The translations under genes were made by a program, and so were the position numbers. From Arthrobacter globiformis NBRC 12137 (lineage in GTDB: Bacteria > Actinomycetota > Actinomycetes > Actinomycetales > Micrococcaceae): a stretch of DNA of 64,000 bases. The notes under the pieces are model-generated. The model did not search any database, was not told the origin of the DNA, and worked only from the letters and a program-made list of their open reading frames with translations. Position 1 is the stretch's first letter; each line of letters starts with the position of its first letter. The DNA lies in the NCBI RefSeq assembly GCF_000238915.1, contig NZ_BAEG01000113.1:1-64000 (forward strand), written 5' to 3'. Shown here piece by piece: positions 24,654-33,597 of this stretch.

Positions 24654-25931
24654 ATGTCCCCGCCTGCCGCCCCCGCACGAGAGGTCGACACCCTGGTCAT
24701 CGGGGCGGGGCAGGCCGGCCTGGCCACGAGCTACTGGCTCAGCCGGGCCGGCGTCGAACACCAGGTGCTGGAGCAGCGCCCGGAACTGGGCGGCGCGTGG
24801 CAGGACCGCTGGGACTCGTTCTACCTGAACACGCCGAACTTCGCTTTCCTGCTGCCTGGCATGACGTACGACGGGCCCGAGCCTGACGCGTTCCTGCCCC
24901 GGGATCAGGTGATCGAGCTGTTCCGGGACTACGCCCGGCGGATCGCGGCACCGGTGCGGCTGGGGACCGAGGTCACCCGGGTTGCCCGGGCTGGCGGGCC
25001 GACGGCGGACGGCGGGTTCGCCGTCGACACAAACCAGGGGCGCTGGCTGGCACGGAACGTCGTGTTGGCGAACGGGGCCTATCAGCGGCCGCGGATTCCG
25101 GCGTCGGCCGCCAAACTCCCCCAGCGCATTACCCAGCTGCACAGCCATGACTACCGCAACCCGGCGCAGTTGCCCGGCGGCGCGGTGCTGGTGGTGGGGA
25201 CCGGGCAGTCGGGCGGCCAGATCACCGAGGACCTGCTCGCCGCCGGCCGGGAGGTGCACCTGTCCGTGTCGGCCTGCCCCGAGGCGCCGCGGCGCTACCG
25301 GGGCCAGGACACGTTCTACTGGCTGCTGCAGGTCAACCTGCACGGGCCGGACTACGGCATCAACGGCCTGCAGGCTGCGCAGCTCCCGTCGCCCGCCGCA
25401 CGCTTCATGTGCAATCCGCTCGTCTCCGGCAACGACGGCGGGCACAGCATCCGGCTGCGGGACCTGGGCCGCCGGGGCGTCCGCCTGCACGGCCACTTTG
25501 AGGAAACGGACGACGGCGTAATCACCTTCAGCGACGACCTCGCCGCCCGCATGGCGCTGGTGGAATCGGCGTTCGGGCAGCGGATGAAGGTGATGCTTGA
25601 CGCGTACATCGCCGCGGCGGGCATCGAGGCGCCCGTTGCTGAACCTGCTCCGGTGGATGACTGGCAGCTTCCTTCCTCCGGGGCGCGCCTGGACCTGGAC
25701 GCCGAGGGCATCACCTCCGTCATCTGGAGCACCGGCTACGGCCTGGACTTCGGCTTCCTGGACATTCCCGTGCTCGACGAGTGGAACTACCCGCGCCATT
25801 CCCGGGGAGTCACGGAGGTTCCGGGGCTTTATGCGGTCGGGCTCCCGTGGCTCACCAAGCACGCTTCGTCCACGGTGGCGGCGGTGGGGATGGATGCCGA
25901 GTACGTGGTGGGGCACCTCGCCGGGCGGTGA
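24654..25931 (+). CDS. Flavin-dependent monooxygenase / CzcO-like oxidoreductase
   Basis: A 425-residue FAD and NAD(P)H enzyme. First Rossmann motif VIGAGQAGLATSYWL (about residues 15-30), then PELGGAWQDRWDSF and a second nucleotide motif VVGTGQSGGQITEDLL (about 180-195). ITSVIWSTGYGLDF near the C-terminus is typical of the group. These enzymes oxidise soft nucleophiles or are annotated as potassium-transport flavoproteins; the substrate is unknown. It begins two bases after the TfoX-N stop, so the two are surely co-transcribed. Confidence 0.85.
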   Translation: MSPPAAPAREVDTLVIGAGQAGLATSYWLSRAGVEHQVLEQRPELGGAWQDRWDSFYLNTPNFAFLLPGMTYDGPEPDAFLPRDQVIELFRDYARRIAAPVRLGTEVTRVARAGGPTADGGFAVDTNQGRWLARNVVLANGAYQRPRIPASAAKLPQRITQLHSHDYRNPAQLPGGAVLVVGTGQSGGQITEDLLAAGREVHLSVSACPEAPRRYRGQDTFYWLLQVNLHGPDYGINGLQAAQLPSPAARFMCNPLVSGNDGGHSIRLRDLGRRGVRLHGHFEETDDGVITFSDDLAARMALVESAFGQRMKVMLDAYIAAAGIEAPVAEPAPVDDWQLPSSGARLDLDAEGITSVIWSTGYGLDFGFLDIPVLDEWNYPRHSRGVTEVPGLYAVGLPWLTKHASSTVAAVGMDAEYVVGHLAGR

Positions 25932-25946
25932 ACCACCGGAGCCGCT

Positions 25947-25993
25947 GGTTGAGCTTGTCGAAACCGAGCCCGCCGGCTGAGCCCGTCGAAACC
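25947..25993 (+). repeat. Two GGTTGAG...GAAACC elements in tandem
   Basis: GGTTGAGCTTGTCGAAACC (25947-25965) and a variant GGCTGAGCCCGTCGAAACC (25975-25993), directly repeated just after the flavoprotein stop. Confidence 0.85.
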
Positions 25994-26068
25994 AGCCGGA
26001 CCTTGCCCGCCGCGCCCCCGGGTTCTAAAATTAATTAAGTTAGCTTTAGAAGGCCACGGGAGGTTGAG

Positions 26069-26545
26069 ATGGACTGGCAGGGCTGGGCTCTGTTCGGGCT
26101 GCTTGCCACCACAGCCCTGACCGCGGTGATGATCGCCTTTCAGATGGCCGGCTGGACCCGGCTCGACCTGCCGCTGGTCCTGGGCAGCCTCGTCACGCCG
26201 GATCCGGACAAGGCGCGGATCGCCGGCTTCTTCATCCACTTGGCCGCGGGGCAGGTCTTCGCCCTTGGCTACGCGGCGGTCTTTGCGCTGCTGGGCCGGG
26301 CCACCTGGTGGATCGGCGCCCTGCTCGGACTCCTGCACGTTGCGGTTGCACTCACCGTCATTCTGCCCCTGCTGCCCGGCATCCATCCCCGAATGGCCAG
26401 CACCAGAGCCGGGCCCGCCAGCCGCGCGGCGCTTGAACCGCCGGGCCTGCTGGGCCTGAACTACGGGATCCAGACGCCGGCGGTGGCCGTGGCGGCCCAC
26501 CTGGTCTACGGCTCGCTGCTTGGGCTGCTGCTCACGGTCAACTGA
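26069..26545 (+). CDS. Four-helix membrane protein of unknown function
   Basis: A 158-residue protein with four predicted membrane segments (about residues 6-26, 52-75, 79-101 and 136-156). The lumenal or cytosolic loop around LPGIHPRMASTRAG recalls small actinobacterial membrane proteins. GGGAGG lies six bases before the ATG, and the AT-rich stretch TAAAATTAATTAAG just upstream may be the promoter. It precedes the GH15 gene by 45 bases, so it could be in the same transcript. Confidence 0.72.
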   Translation: MDWQGWALFGLLATTALTAVMIAFQMAGWTRLDLPLVLGSLVTPDPDKARIAGFFIHLAAGQVFALGYAAVFALLGRATWWIGALLGLLHVAVALTVILPLLPGIHPRMASTRAGPASRAALEPPGLLGLNYGIQTPAVAVAAHLVYGSLLGLLLTVN

Positions 26546-26590
26546 CGCTTCCGCCCGGGAGAACGTACGCGAGAGAAGGTGAACGGGAAT

Positions 26591-28441
26591 ATGGAAGCCA
26601 TGCACTCCCCCGCCCTTGCCGACTACGGGCTGCTGGGAGATACGCGGACCGCTGCCCTGGTCTCGGCCGACGGCGGCATCGACTGGCTCTGCGCTCCCAC
26701 CTTCGACGGCGATCCCGTCTTCGGTGCCCTGCTCGGAGGCCCGGAAGCGGGCACCTTCCGCGCCGGCCCCGCCCTGCCCGCCGAGCGCCTCATCCGTCGC
26801 TACCGTCGGCACACCGCCACGCTCGAGACGGTCTGGGCCACGAACGGCGGCACCCTGACCCTCACCGAAGCAATGGTGGCGGAGGTGTCGGGCCGCCTGC
26901 TGCCCACGACTCTCCTGATCCGGCGGCTGGAGGCCGACGGCGTCCCGGTTCAGGCCGCCGTCGAACTTAACCCCCGCCTCGGCGAGCGCCACCTCCGTCC
27001 CCGGGTCCGGCAGGGACAGCACCTGGTGTGCGAATGGGGTGCCCTGGCCATGTCGCTCGGCTGCAGCGGCGGGGTGCGCGTGGAGCCGGGTACGACGACG
27101 GTTATCACCGTTGAGCCCGGCCGTCCCGTTGTGATGGTCCTCGCCCTGGCGTACACGGAACCGCTGGTCTGGGTCGATCCCGAGACCGCCTGGGACCTGG
27201 TGGAGGCCGACGAGGCCCGCTGGCTTGAGTGGACATCGGGCATCAGCGGGGACGTCCCGTTCCGGGAGCCCGTGCTGCGGAGCCTGCTGACGCTGAAGCT
27301 GCTGACCTACTCGCCGTCGGGCGCGCCCGTGGCAGCCCCGACGACGTCCCTGCCCGAGGATCCGGGCGGCATCCGGAACTGGGACTACAGATACGCCTGG
27401 CCGCGGGACGCCAGCATCGGCATCGCCGCCTTCCTTGGCCTGGGCAAGGACGGCGAGGCACTGAACTTCCTGAACTGGCTGCTGCATGCCAGCAGGCTGC
27501 AGCGGCCCCAGCTGCCGGCCCTGCTGACCCTGACCGGAGGGCACGTCCCCCGCGAGCGCACCCTGGAGAACTGGCCGGGCTACATGGGCAGCGCTCCGGT
27601 GCGGATGGGCAACGGCGCCTCACACCAGCATCAGCTCGACGGCTACGGCTGGGTCCTGGACGCCGCATGGAACCTCGTCCGGCAGGGGCACCGGCTCAAT
27701 TCGGAGACGTGGCGGGCGATGCGCGGGTTCACGGACCTCGTGGCGCGGCGCTGGCCGGAACCGGACGCCGGGATCTGGGAGATCCGCGCGGACGCCGCGC
27801 ACCACGTGCATTCGAAGATCATGGGCTGGCTTGCCCTGGACCGGGCCCTGCGCATCGCCGGGAGCCATCACATCAGTGCCCGGCGGCGGCGCCGGTGGGA
27901 AGCGGCGAGGAGCGCTGTGGCCGCCGACATCCGGATACGGGGCTTCGACACTGCTCGGAACACGTACACCCGCTCCTATGGATCCACCGACCTCGACTCG
28001 GCCCTGCTGATCCTGCCTGTGACCGGCTTCGAGTCGCCGGGCTCTGCACGGCTGCGGGGAACGGTGGATGCTGTGGGGGCGGAACTCTCGGCCGGCTACC
28101 CGTTCCTGTATCGCTACCCGCCGGGACAGGACGGGCTGCCCGGGGACGAGGGTGCGTTCCTGCCGTGCTCCTTCTGGCTGTCGCAGGCCCTCGCCCTCAC
28201 GGGACGGGCAGCGGAGGCGGCGGAGATGTTTGAGGCGGTCCTTGGGGTCGCCGGCCCGCTGGGTCTGTTCAGTGAGGAGATCGATCCCGCCACCGGCGCG
28301 CTGCTCGGCAACTACCCGCAGGCCATGACCCACGCCGCGCTGGTCCAGGCAGCCCTGGCCCTCCGCGATGCATCGCTGGTTGAGCCCGTCGAAACCCCGC
28401 CGGTTGAGCCTGTCGAAACCGAGCCTAACCCGGCCGGTTGA
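26591..28441 (+). CDS. Glycoside hydrolase family 15 enzyme (glucoamylase/trehalase type)
   Basis: A 616-residue cytosolic enzyme that hydrolyses alpha-glucosidic bonds. The N-terminal beta domain (IADYGLLGDTRTAALVS-like, GGIDWLCAPTFDGDPVF) leads to an (alpha/alpha)6 barrel with NWDYRYAWPRDAS and GSAPVRMGNGASHQHQLDGYG; the catalytic-base region is LFSEEIDPATGALLGNYPQ. Actinobacterial members include trehalases. ATG 26591 is chosen; GTG 26579 is possible. The last 22 codons (LVEPVETPPVEPVETEPNPAG) are translated from three GGTTGAG repeats, and the third supplies the stop. Confidence 0.9.
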   Translation: MEAMHSPALADYGLLGDTRTAALVSADGGIDWLCAPTFDGDPVFGALLGGPEAGTFRAGPALPAERLIRRYRRHTATLETVWATNGGTLTLTEAMVAEVSGRLLPTTLLIRRLEADGVPVQAAVELNPRLGERHLRPRVRQGQHLVCEWGALAMSLGCSGGVRVEPGTTTVITVEPGRPVVMVLALAYTEPLVWVDPETAWDLVEADEARWLEWTSGISGDVPFREPVLRSLLTLKLLTYSPSGAPVAAPTTSLPEDPGGIRNWDYRYAWPRDASIGIAAFLGLGKDGEALNFLNWLLHASRLQRPQLPALLTLTGGHVPRERTLENWPGYMGSAPVRMGNGASHQHQLDGYGWVLDAAWNLVRQGHRLNSETWRAMRGFTDLVARRWPEPDAGIWEIRADAAHHVHSKIMGWLALDRALRIAGSHHISARRRRRWEAARSAVAADIRIRGFDTARNTYTRSYGSTDLDSALLILPVTGFESPGSARLRGTVDAVGAELSAGYPFLYRYPPGQDGLPGDEGAFLPCSFWLSQALALTGRAAEAAEMFEAVLGVAGPLGLFSEEIDPATGALLGNYPQAMTHAALVQAALALRDASLVEPVETPPVEPVETEPNPAG

Positions 28442-28454
28442 GCCTGTCGAAACC
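28378..28454 (+). repeat. Three GGTTGAG...GAAACC elements overlapping a coding end
   Basis: Copies at 28378-28396, 28402-28420 and 28436-28454. The first two are read in frame as LVEPVET and PVEPVET in the GH15 protein, and the TGA of the third is the stop codon. Confidence 0.9.
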
Positions 28455-28462
28455 GAGCTGGA

Positions 28463-28807
28463 TCAGTTCTCCTGCCCCGAACAAGCGGTGAAGACGTTCT
28501 TCGCGACGGTCATCGCCGACATGGCCCTGGGCCAGCCGGCGTAGAAGGCGAGGTGGGTGATGGCCTCGATGAGCTGTTCCTCCGTGAGGCCGTTCTTCCT
28601 GGCGTAGTCGAGGTGAAAGGTCAGCTGCTCGGCGTTCCCGCCGGCGATCAGCGCCGCGACCGTGATGAGGCTGCGGTCGCGTTTGGAAAGCTCAGGGCGC
28701 TCCCACACCTCGTCAAAGAGGACGCGGTCGGTGTAGTGCACCAGGCCAGGGGCGAAATCGCCGAAGGCGCGCTGGCCGCCCGTCCAGCCCGCTGTCTCGT
28801 CAGTCAT
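28463..28807 (-). CDS. Carboxymuconolactone decarboxylase family protein
   Basis: A 114-residue helical protein of the CMD/AhpD-like family: ERPELSKRDRSLITVAALIAGGNAEQL, HLDYARKNGLTEEQLIEAITHLAFYAGWPRA. There is no CxxC pair, so it is of the decarboxylase or unknown-function type rather than the peroxidase type. AAAGGAACACCC precedes the ATG. It is divergent from an HTH regulator followed by a cupin; in similar clusters such proteins answer to redox or aromatic stress. Confidence 0.88.
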   Translation of the reverse strand: MTDETAGWTGGQRAFGDFAPGLVHYTDRVLFDEVWERPELSKRDRSLITVAALIAGGNAEQLTFHLDYARKNGLTEEQLIEAITHLAFYAGWPRAMSAMTVAKNVFTACSGQEN

Positions 28808-28865
28808 GGGTGTTCCTTTTCAGTAGGTCGAATGGCACAAGTCAACGCCCTCGGCCCGCCCGTGC

Positions 28866-28903
28866 GGGAGACTCTGCCGATACGGGTACTGACAGAGACT
28901 CCC
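28866..28903. promoter_or_regulatory. Inverted-repeat operator in a divergent promoter
   Basis: GGGAGACTCTGCC and GACAGAGACTCCC form an inverted repeat with two mismatches and a 12-base centre, between the decarboxylase-family gene and the HTH regulator. Likely the binding site of that regulator, controlling both directions; inference. Confidence 0.55.
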
Positions 28904-28935
28904 TCCACAAAGGATGTGAAAGTAGCGTGGTCGGC

Positions 28936-29808
28936 ATGGACAACCGCAGCGAGATCCGTGAGTTCCTCGGCACCCGGCGGGCGAAGCTCAGCCCGGAGCA
29001 GACGGGCCTGCCCTCGTTCGGTGGCACCCGCCGCGTCCCAGGGCTGCGCCGCGAAGAGGTCGCGCTGCTGGCCGGCGTCTCGGTCGAGTACTACACCAAG
29101 CTCGAACGCGGCTCACTTGCCGGGGTCTCGGAAAGCGTGCTCGAGTCGCTCGCCAGGGCGCTCCAGCTGAACGAGGCCGAACGGGAGCACCTCTACAACC
29201 TGGCCCGCGCGGCGTCACCTTCGGCGCGGCCGCGGCGCAAGCCCAGCGAGGGTGTGACCCCCAGCATTCAGAGGCTGCTGGAATCCATGGTCGGCGTGCC
29301 CGCGTTCGTCCGCAACGGCCGGCTGGACGTCCTGGCGATCAACGGCCTTGGGCGCGCACTGTACTCCGAGGCGTACGGACAGAACACCGGAACCGTGAAC
29401 CTCGCACGTTTCGCCTTCCTCGACCACCGCTCGCACGGCCTGTACCCCGACTGGGAGAAGGCGGCCGATACCTCGGTCGCGATCCTCCACACCGAGGCGG
29501 GCCGTGACCCGTTCAACAAGTCCCTTACCGAGCTGATCGGGGAGCTGTCCACCTGTTCGGAGGACTTCCGCGCCCGGTGGGCACGGCACGACGTGCGCCT
29601 CCACCGGGGAGGCTACAAGGATTTCCGCCACCCCGCCGTCGGAGACCTGCATTTGGCGTTCGACGCCCTGATGCTCCCGAACGCGCCCGGCCTCACGCTC
29701 ACCGCCTACAGCGCCGACCCCGGCACCCCGTCGGAGGACGGCCTCCGGCTGCTCGCCAGCTGGGCGGCGACAGAATCGACTTCCATAACCAGCAAGGAGA
29801 ACGCATGA
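28936..29808 (+). CDS. XRE-type HTH regulator with MmyB-like ligand domain
   Basis: A 290-residue regulator. The helix-turn-helix is at about residues 10-70 (GLRREEVALLAGVSVEYYTKLERG), and the C-terminal 180 residues form the MmyB-like PAS/ligand domain (LESMVGVPAFVRNGRLDVLAINGLG, FLDHRSHGLYPDWEK, HRGGYKDFRHPAVGDLHLAFD). Members bind hydrophobic molecules. ATG 28936 is the natural start; the longer open frame reaches into the operator. It overlaps the cupin gene by four bases (ATGA), so both are co-translated. Confidence 0.9.
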   Translation: MDNRSEIREFLGTRRAKLSPEQTGLPSFGGTRRVPGLRREEVALLAGVSVEYYTKLERGSLAGVSESVLESLARALQLNEAEREHLYNLARAASPSARPRRKPSEGVTPSIQRLLESMVGVPAFVRNGRLDVLAINGLGRALYSEAYGQNTGTVNLARFAFLDHRSHGLYPDWEKAADTSVAILHTEAGRDPFNKSLTELIGELSTCSEDFRARWARHDVRLHRGGYKDFRHPAVGDLHLAFDALMLPNAPGLTLTAYSADPGTPSEDGLRLLASWAATESTSITSKENA

Positions 29809-30212
29809 ACATCGAACCCGCCAACCCCACCGGCAAGAATCCGCCCGAGCAGTTCGCCGGCGATGTGTGGCTGGACCCCATCGCGCTTCCCCACGAAGGC
29901 GACCAGCGCATGGTGGTCGCGACCGTGCGGTTCGCCCCCGGGGCCCGCACCGCCTGGCACTCCCACGCCCGCGGACAGTACCTCCGCGTCACCCAGGGCG
30001 TCGCCCGGTTCGGTGGCCGCGACGGCACCACCATCGAGGTCTACCCCGGCCAGACCCTGTACACCCCGCCCGGCGAAGAGCACTGGCACGCTGCCGCGCC
30101 CGGCTGCTTCATGGAGCACATCGCCATGCTGGAGCACGGTGACGACCCCGCCACAACCACGACCTGGCTGGAGCACATCACCGACGACGAGTACAACGGC
30201 ACCCAGCCCTGA
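29805..30212 (+). CDS. Cupin-domain protein
   Basis: A 135-residue single cupin. Metal-binding motif 1 is ARTAWHSHARGQYLRVTQGVARFGG, and motif 2 is PGEEHWHAAAP. Such proteins are usually linked to carboxymuconolactone decarboxylase family partners, as here. Translationally coupled to the regulator upstream through the ATGA overlap. Probably a small oxidoreductase or ligand sensor in the same stress response; the substrate is unknown. Confidence 0.88.
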   Translation: MNIEPANPTGKNPPEQFAGDVWLDPIALPHEGDQRMVVATVRFAPGARTAWHSHARGQYLRVTQGVARFGGRDGTTIEVYPGQTLYTPPGEEHWHAAAPGCFMEHIAMLEHGDDPATTTTWLEHITDDEYNGTQP

Positions 30213-30296
30213 TCCCCCTGCCCGGGATCGCTTCCCTTAGCCGGCGCCGCGGCGGGCCGTTACATCTGTGAGCAGCGGATGGCGCCCCGGCTTCCG

Positions 30297-30746
30297 TCAG
30301 GTCTCCGGTCCGGCTGCATTTCCCTCAGCCGCAGCGGTCGCGTCAAGCGGAACATAGTCGCCGTGCCGGTGGACGATTTTCCACTCTCCGCTTTCGCGGC
30401 GGTAGACGTGGGTGACGCGGAGCTTCGTGGACTGGGGCGGACCGCCGTCGACGCTTAGGGCAGCGCGCTCGAACCCGACGGTGTATGCAAGGTCCCCGCT
30501 GGCTCCGGCGGCGAGCAGCTCGAAACTGTAGGCGGTGCAATTCGAGAACCGTGACGCCACCCAGCGGAACGTCTGGCTGACGGCGTCCCATCCCACGTTG
30601 GACATGCCCATCGCGCCCAATAGGGTGACCGGATCGGAGCGTGACCACAGGGCCATTCTCGGCTCCACATCGCCGTTGTGGATCGCCGTTTCCGCTGCTA
30701 TCTGTCGGTCCAGCATGGTGGTCAGGAAATCGTCGAGCTCGCTCAT
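30297..30746 (-). CDS. SnoaL/NTF2-like (DUF4440-type) protein
   Basis: A 149-residue cone-fold protein: the N-terminal helix FLTTMLDRQIAAETAIHNGD, then LWSRSDPVTLLGAMG, AYTVGFERAAL, and the final TKLRVTHVYRRESGEWKIVHRHGD typical of DUF4440/SnoaL ketosteroid isomerase-like proteins. AAGGAG lies six bases before the ATG. Function cannot be told from the family, which includes isomerases and binding proteins. Confidence 0.85.
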   Translation of the reverse strand: MSELDDFLTTMLDRQIAAETAIHNGDVEPRMALWSRSDPVTLLGAMGMSNVGWDAVSQTFRWVASRFSNCTAYSFELLAAGASGDLAYTVGFERAALSVDGGPPQSTKLRVTHVYRRESGEWKIVHRHGDYVPLDATAAAEGNAAGPET

Positions 30747-30852
30747 GTCCGTCTCCTTCGCCGATCAAGGCGTCGCGTCGTGCCCATCGGGGCTTTGCCG
30801 TCAGGGTGGCAGCTCCCAAGTACGGCGTCAACGACCTGAGGCACGCAGCAGC

Positions 30853-30887
30853 GGAGGGCGCGTCCGGCCAGGCCGGACGCGCCCTCC
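30853..30887 (-). terminator. Hairpin after the amino-acid permease
   Basis: A perfect 17-1-17 inverted repeat (GGAGGGCGCGTCCGGCC, centre A). It lies 25 bases past the permease stop. No T tract follows, so it may be a Rho-assisted or hairpin-only terminator. Confidence 0.7.
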
Positions 30888-30912
30888 ACTTTGCGAAATC
30901 CCCAGGCAGGGT

Positions 30913-32325
30913 TCAGTCGACGAGCACCGGCGATTCCACGCGCTCCGGGGACTGGACGCGCGCCGGAGTCTTGGCGGAACGGTGGCGCAGCCAGTTCGCT
31001 ACCGCCAGGAGCGCCACGAGGCCGAAGGTGCTCAGGAGCTGGGGACGGGAATCCTCGCCGATGAAGCCGACGGTGAAGATGGCCGCGAGAATGAGCAGGC
31101 CAAGGCCCGTGAGCCACGGGAAGCCGGGCATCCGCAGCGGAAGGGTGGTTCCATCACGGTCCGCGCGGAGACGCAGTGCAAGTTGGGCGAGGAGCGCCGA
31201 CGTCCAGACCAGCAGGCAGGTCGAGCCCACAATGTTGAGCAGGACGGGCAGGACCATCTCGGGGAAGGCCAGCTCCAGCACAACCGTAACAACTCCGAAG
31301 GCGACGCTGGCCAGGACTGCGACGACCGGGACCTGGGCCTTGGAGACGGAAGCCAACAAGCGGGGAGCCTCACCCCGCTCAGCCAGGGAGTACGCCATCC
31401 GGGAGGCGCCGTAAAGGTTGGCGTTGAGGGCGGAGAGCAGTGCCGCTACGGCAACCAGGGTGATGGCAGTCGCTGCACCGGGCATGCCCGCGGCCTCCAG
31501 CACGGCAGCGAACGGGCTCTTTAGCCCCGCCGAACCCACGGGAACCACGGCAGCGATGACGAAGATTGCGCCGATGTAGAACACCAGGATGCGCCACAGC
31601 ACCGTCCGGACTGCCTTCTTCACGCTGCGGGCCGGCTCCGCGGTCTCGGCTGCCGCCACGGACACGATCTCGGTGCCGCCGAACGCAAATGCCACCACGA
31701 AAAGTGCCGTGGCAATCCCGGCGAAGCCGTGCGGAGCGACATCGCCTCCGGTGAAGTTGGCCAGGCCCGGCGACTGCACGCCCGGCAGCCAGCCGAAGAG
31801 CAGGGCAGCACCCACCAGGAGGAACCCGACGATGGCTGCCACCTTGAGCAGGGCGAACCAGAACTCGAACTCGCCGAAGTTCTTCACGCTGGTGAGGTTC
31901 ACGGCGGTGAGCACCACGATGAACACGAAGGCCGTCAGCCACACCGGCAGGGCCGGGAAGATGGTGGACAGCAGGCCTGCCGCACCGAGCGCTTCGGCGG
32001 CGATGACCACCACGAGCTGCAGCCACCAGAGCCAGCCCACCGTGGCACCGGCCACCGGCCCGTAGGCCTTGGCGGTATAGACGGAGAAGGCACCGCTGTC
32101 CGGGTTGGCGGCGGCCATCTCGCCGAGGGCCCACATCACCAGGATGATGAGCGTGCCCGCCACGAGGTAGGAGATCAGCACGGCCGGCCCGGCGGCCTGG
32201 ATGCCGGCACCGGAGCCGATGAAGAGGCCCGCGCCGATTGCGCTTCCGAGCCCCATCATGGTGAGCTGGCGGGGTTTGAGTGCCGCGCCCAGTGCGCGGC
32301 CAGACGTCATTGTCCGTTGTTCCAT
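30913..32325 (-). CDS. Amino-acid permease (APC superfamily)
   Basis: A 470-residue transporter with 12 predicted helices. The N-terminus has the family mark LTMMGLGSAIGAGLFIGSG, and helix 6-8 motifs such as FAFGGTEIVSVAAAETAEP are of the amino-acid transporter (GABA/aromatic type) subfamily. GAGGACT lies upstream of the ATG. It lies in the same direction as, and 70 bases downstream of, the aminotransferase gene, which suggests uptake of an amino acid that the aminotransferase then deaminates. Confidence 0.9.
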   Translation of the reverse strand: MEQRTMTSGRALGAALKPRQLTMMGLGSAIGAGLFIGSGAGIQAAGPAVLISYLVAGTLIILVMWALGEMAAANPDSGAFSVYTAKAYGPVAGATVGWLWWLQLVVVIAAEALGAAGLLSTIFPALPVWLTAFVFIVVLTAVNLTSVKNFGEFEFWFALLKVAAIVGFLLVGAALLFGWLPGVQSPGLANFTGGDVAPHGFAGIATALFVVAFAFGGTEIVSVAAAETAEPARSVKKAVRTVLWRILVFYIGAIFVIAAVVPVGSAGLKSPFAAVLEAAGMPGAATAITLVAVAALLSALNANLYGASRMAYSLAERGEAPRLLASVSKAQVPVVAVLASVAFGVVTVVLELAFPEMVLPVLLNIVGSTCLLVWTSALLAQLALRLRADRDGTTLPLRMPGFPWLTGLGLLILAAIFTVGFIGEDSRPQLLSTFGLVALLAVANWLRHRSAKTPARVQSPERVESPVLVD

Positions 32326-32394
32326 GGGGAGTCCTCTGGTTGTCTGTCGAACGGGAAAAGATCGAACGGGTAAAGGTGGAACGGGTGGGGTTTT

Positions 32395-33504
32395 TCAGGC
32401 AGCGTGGGCTGCCAGGACGGCTTCCATAACGTGGAGCACGCGGTCGTTGGAAGCGGGCTCGGCAACAGTGATCCGGATGCCGTCGCCCTGGTAGGCGCGG
32501 ACCAGGATGTCCGCCTGGTCGAAGGCGGCCACGAGCCTCGCCGTGAGGTCGTCGTCTGCCCGGATCCACAGGAAGTTGCCCTGGCTTGGCTGCAGCGTCC
32601 ATCCCTGGGCCTCCAGCCGTGCGGCCAACCGCGAGCGCTCTTTCTGGACGACGGCGACCCTTGCCTGCATCTCGCCGGTCGCGTCCAGCGAAGCGACGGC
32701 AGCCTTCTGGGCCAGGGCCGTCACCGCGAACGGGATGGCGGTCCGGCGCAGTCCCTCCGCGATGTCTGGTGTGGCCACTGCATATCCCACGCGCAGGCCG
32801 GCGAGTCCGTAGGCCTTCGAGAAGGTGCGGAGGATGCACACATTCGGGTACTCACGGTAGAGCGTCAGGGAGTCCGGCCCGCTGCCCGCCTCGGCGTATT
32901 CCACGTAGGCCTCGTCGATCACCACGAGGATGTCGGAGCGGACGGAGCGGAGGAACGCCGCGATGCGGTCATGGCTGATCGGGACGCCCGTCGGGTTGTT
33001 GGGGGTGCAGAGCAGGATCACCTTGGTCCGTTCGGTGACGGCTGCGGCCATGGCGTCGAGGTCGTGGCCCTCGGCGTCGTCCAGCGGGACGCGGACGGGC
33101 CGGGCACCTGCCAGCTCCACCAGGATGGGGTAGGCCTCGAACGAGCGCCACGCGAAGATCACTTCATCCCCGGCGTCGCATAGCCCGGTGATGATCTGCT
33201 GGAGAACACCGACACTGCCGGGTCCCACCGCGATCTCCCCGGCGGTGACAGCAAGATGGCCGGCGATCCGTTCGCGGAGTTCGACGGCGGCCATGTCCGG
33301 GTAGCGGTTCATCCTGCCCGCCGCTTCAGCCACCGCGGCGGCGGCCGCGGGCAAGGGTTCGTAGTGGCTTTCGTTGCTGGCGAGTGCTGCGATGTCCGCG
33401 CCGGCGCTGCGCCGGCCCGGGACATAGGACGGCAGGCCGGAGACCGCTGCACGCAGGGTGGGGTGCGCGGTTTCCGTTGCCATCAGAATTTGATCACTGG
33501 TCAT
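32395..33504 (-). CDS. Histidinol-phosphate/aromatic aminotransferase family
   Basis: A 369-residue fold-type I PLP enzyme. Marks: SNESHYEPLP (N-terminal substrate region), CTPNNPTGVPIS, VVIDEAYVEYAE and the PLP lysine in RTFSKAYGLAGLRVGYAV near residue 230. Actinobacterial relatives include the aromatic amino-acid aminotransferase (Pat) and HisC. The genomic neighbours (permease, Lrp regulator, ThDP enzyme) favour amino-acid catabolism over histidine synthesis. Start 33504 or 33483 (MATETAHPT); neither has a strong ribosome site. Confidence 0.88.
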   Translation of the reverse strand: MTSDQILMATETAHPTLRAAVSGLPSYVPGRRSAGADIAALASNESHYEPLPAAAAAVAEAAGRMNRYPDMAAVELRERIAGHLAVTAGEIAVGPGSVGVLQQIITGLCDAGDEVIFAWRSFEAYPILVELAGARPVRVPLDDAEGHDLDAMAAAVTERTKVILLCTPNNPTGVPISHDRIAAFLRSVRSDILVVIDEAYVEYAEAGSGPDSLTLYREYPNVCILRTFSKAYGLAGLRVGYAVATPDIAEGLRRTAIPFAVTALAQKAAVASLDATGEMQARVAVVQKERSRLAARLEAQGWTLQPSQGNFLWIRADDDLTARLVAAFDQADILVRAYQGDGIRITVAEPASNDRVLHVMEAVLAAHAA

Positions 33505-33597
33505 GAGGCTTGATCATGGAAGTGACCCGGGCCACATTGCAAGATACGCTTAACCCCTTGGGATTTCTGCTCAACTTCTATCGTCTGTGGTGAAAAT

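Noticed and set aside
23985..27544. Two long minus-strand frames opposite the TfoX-N, flavoprotein and GH15 genes
   Set aside because: Shadows of plus-strand genes with intact motifs; no family resemblance.
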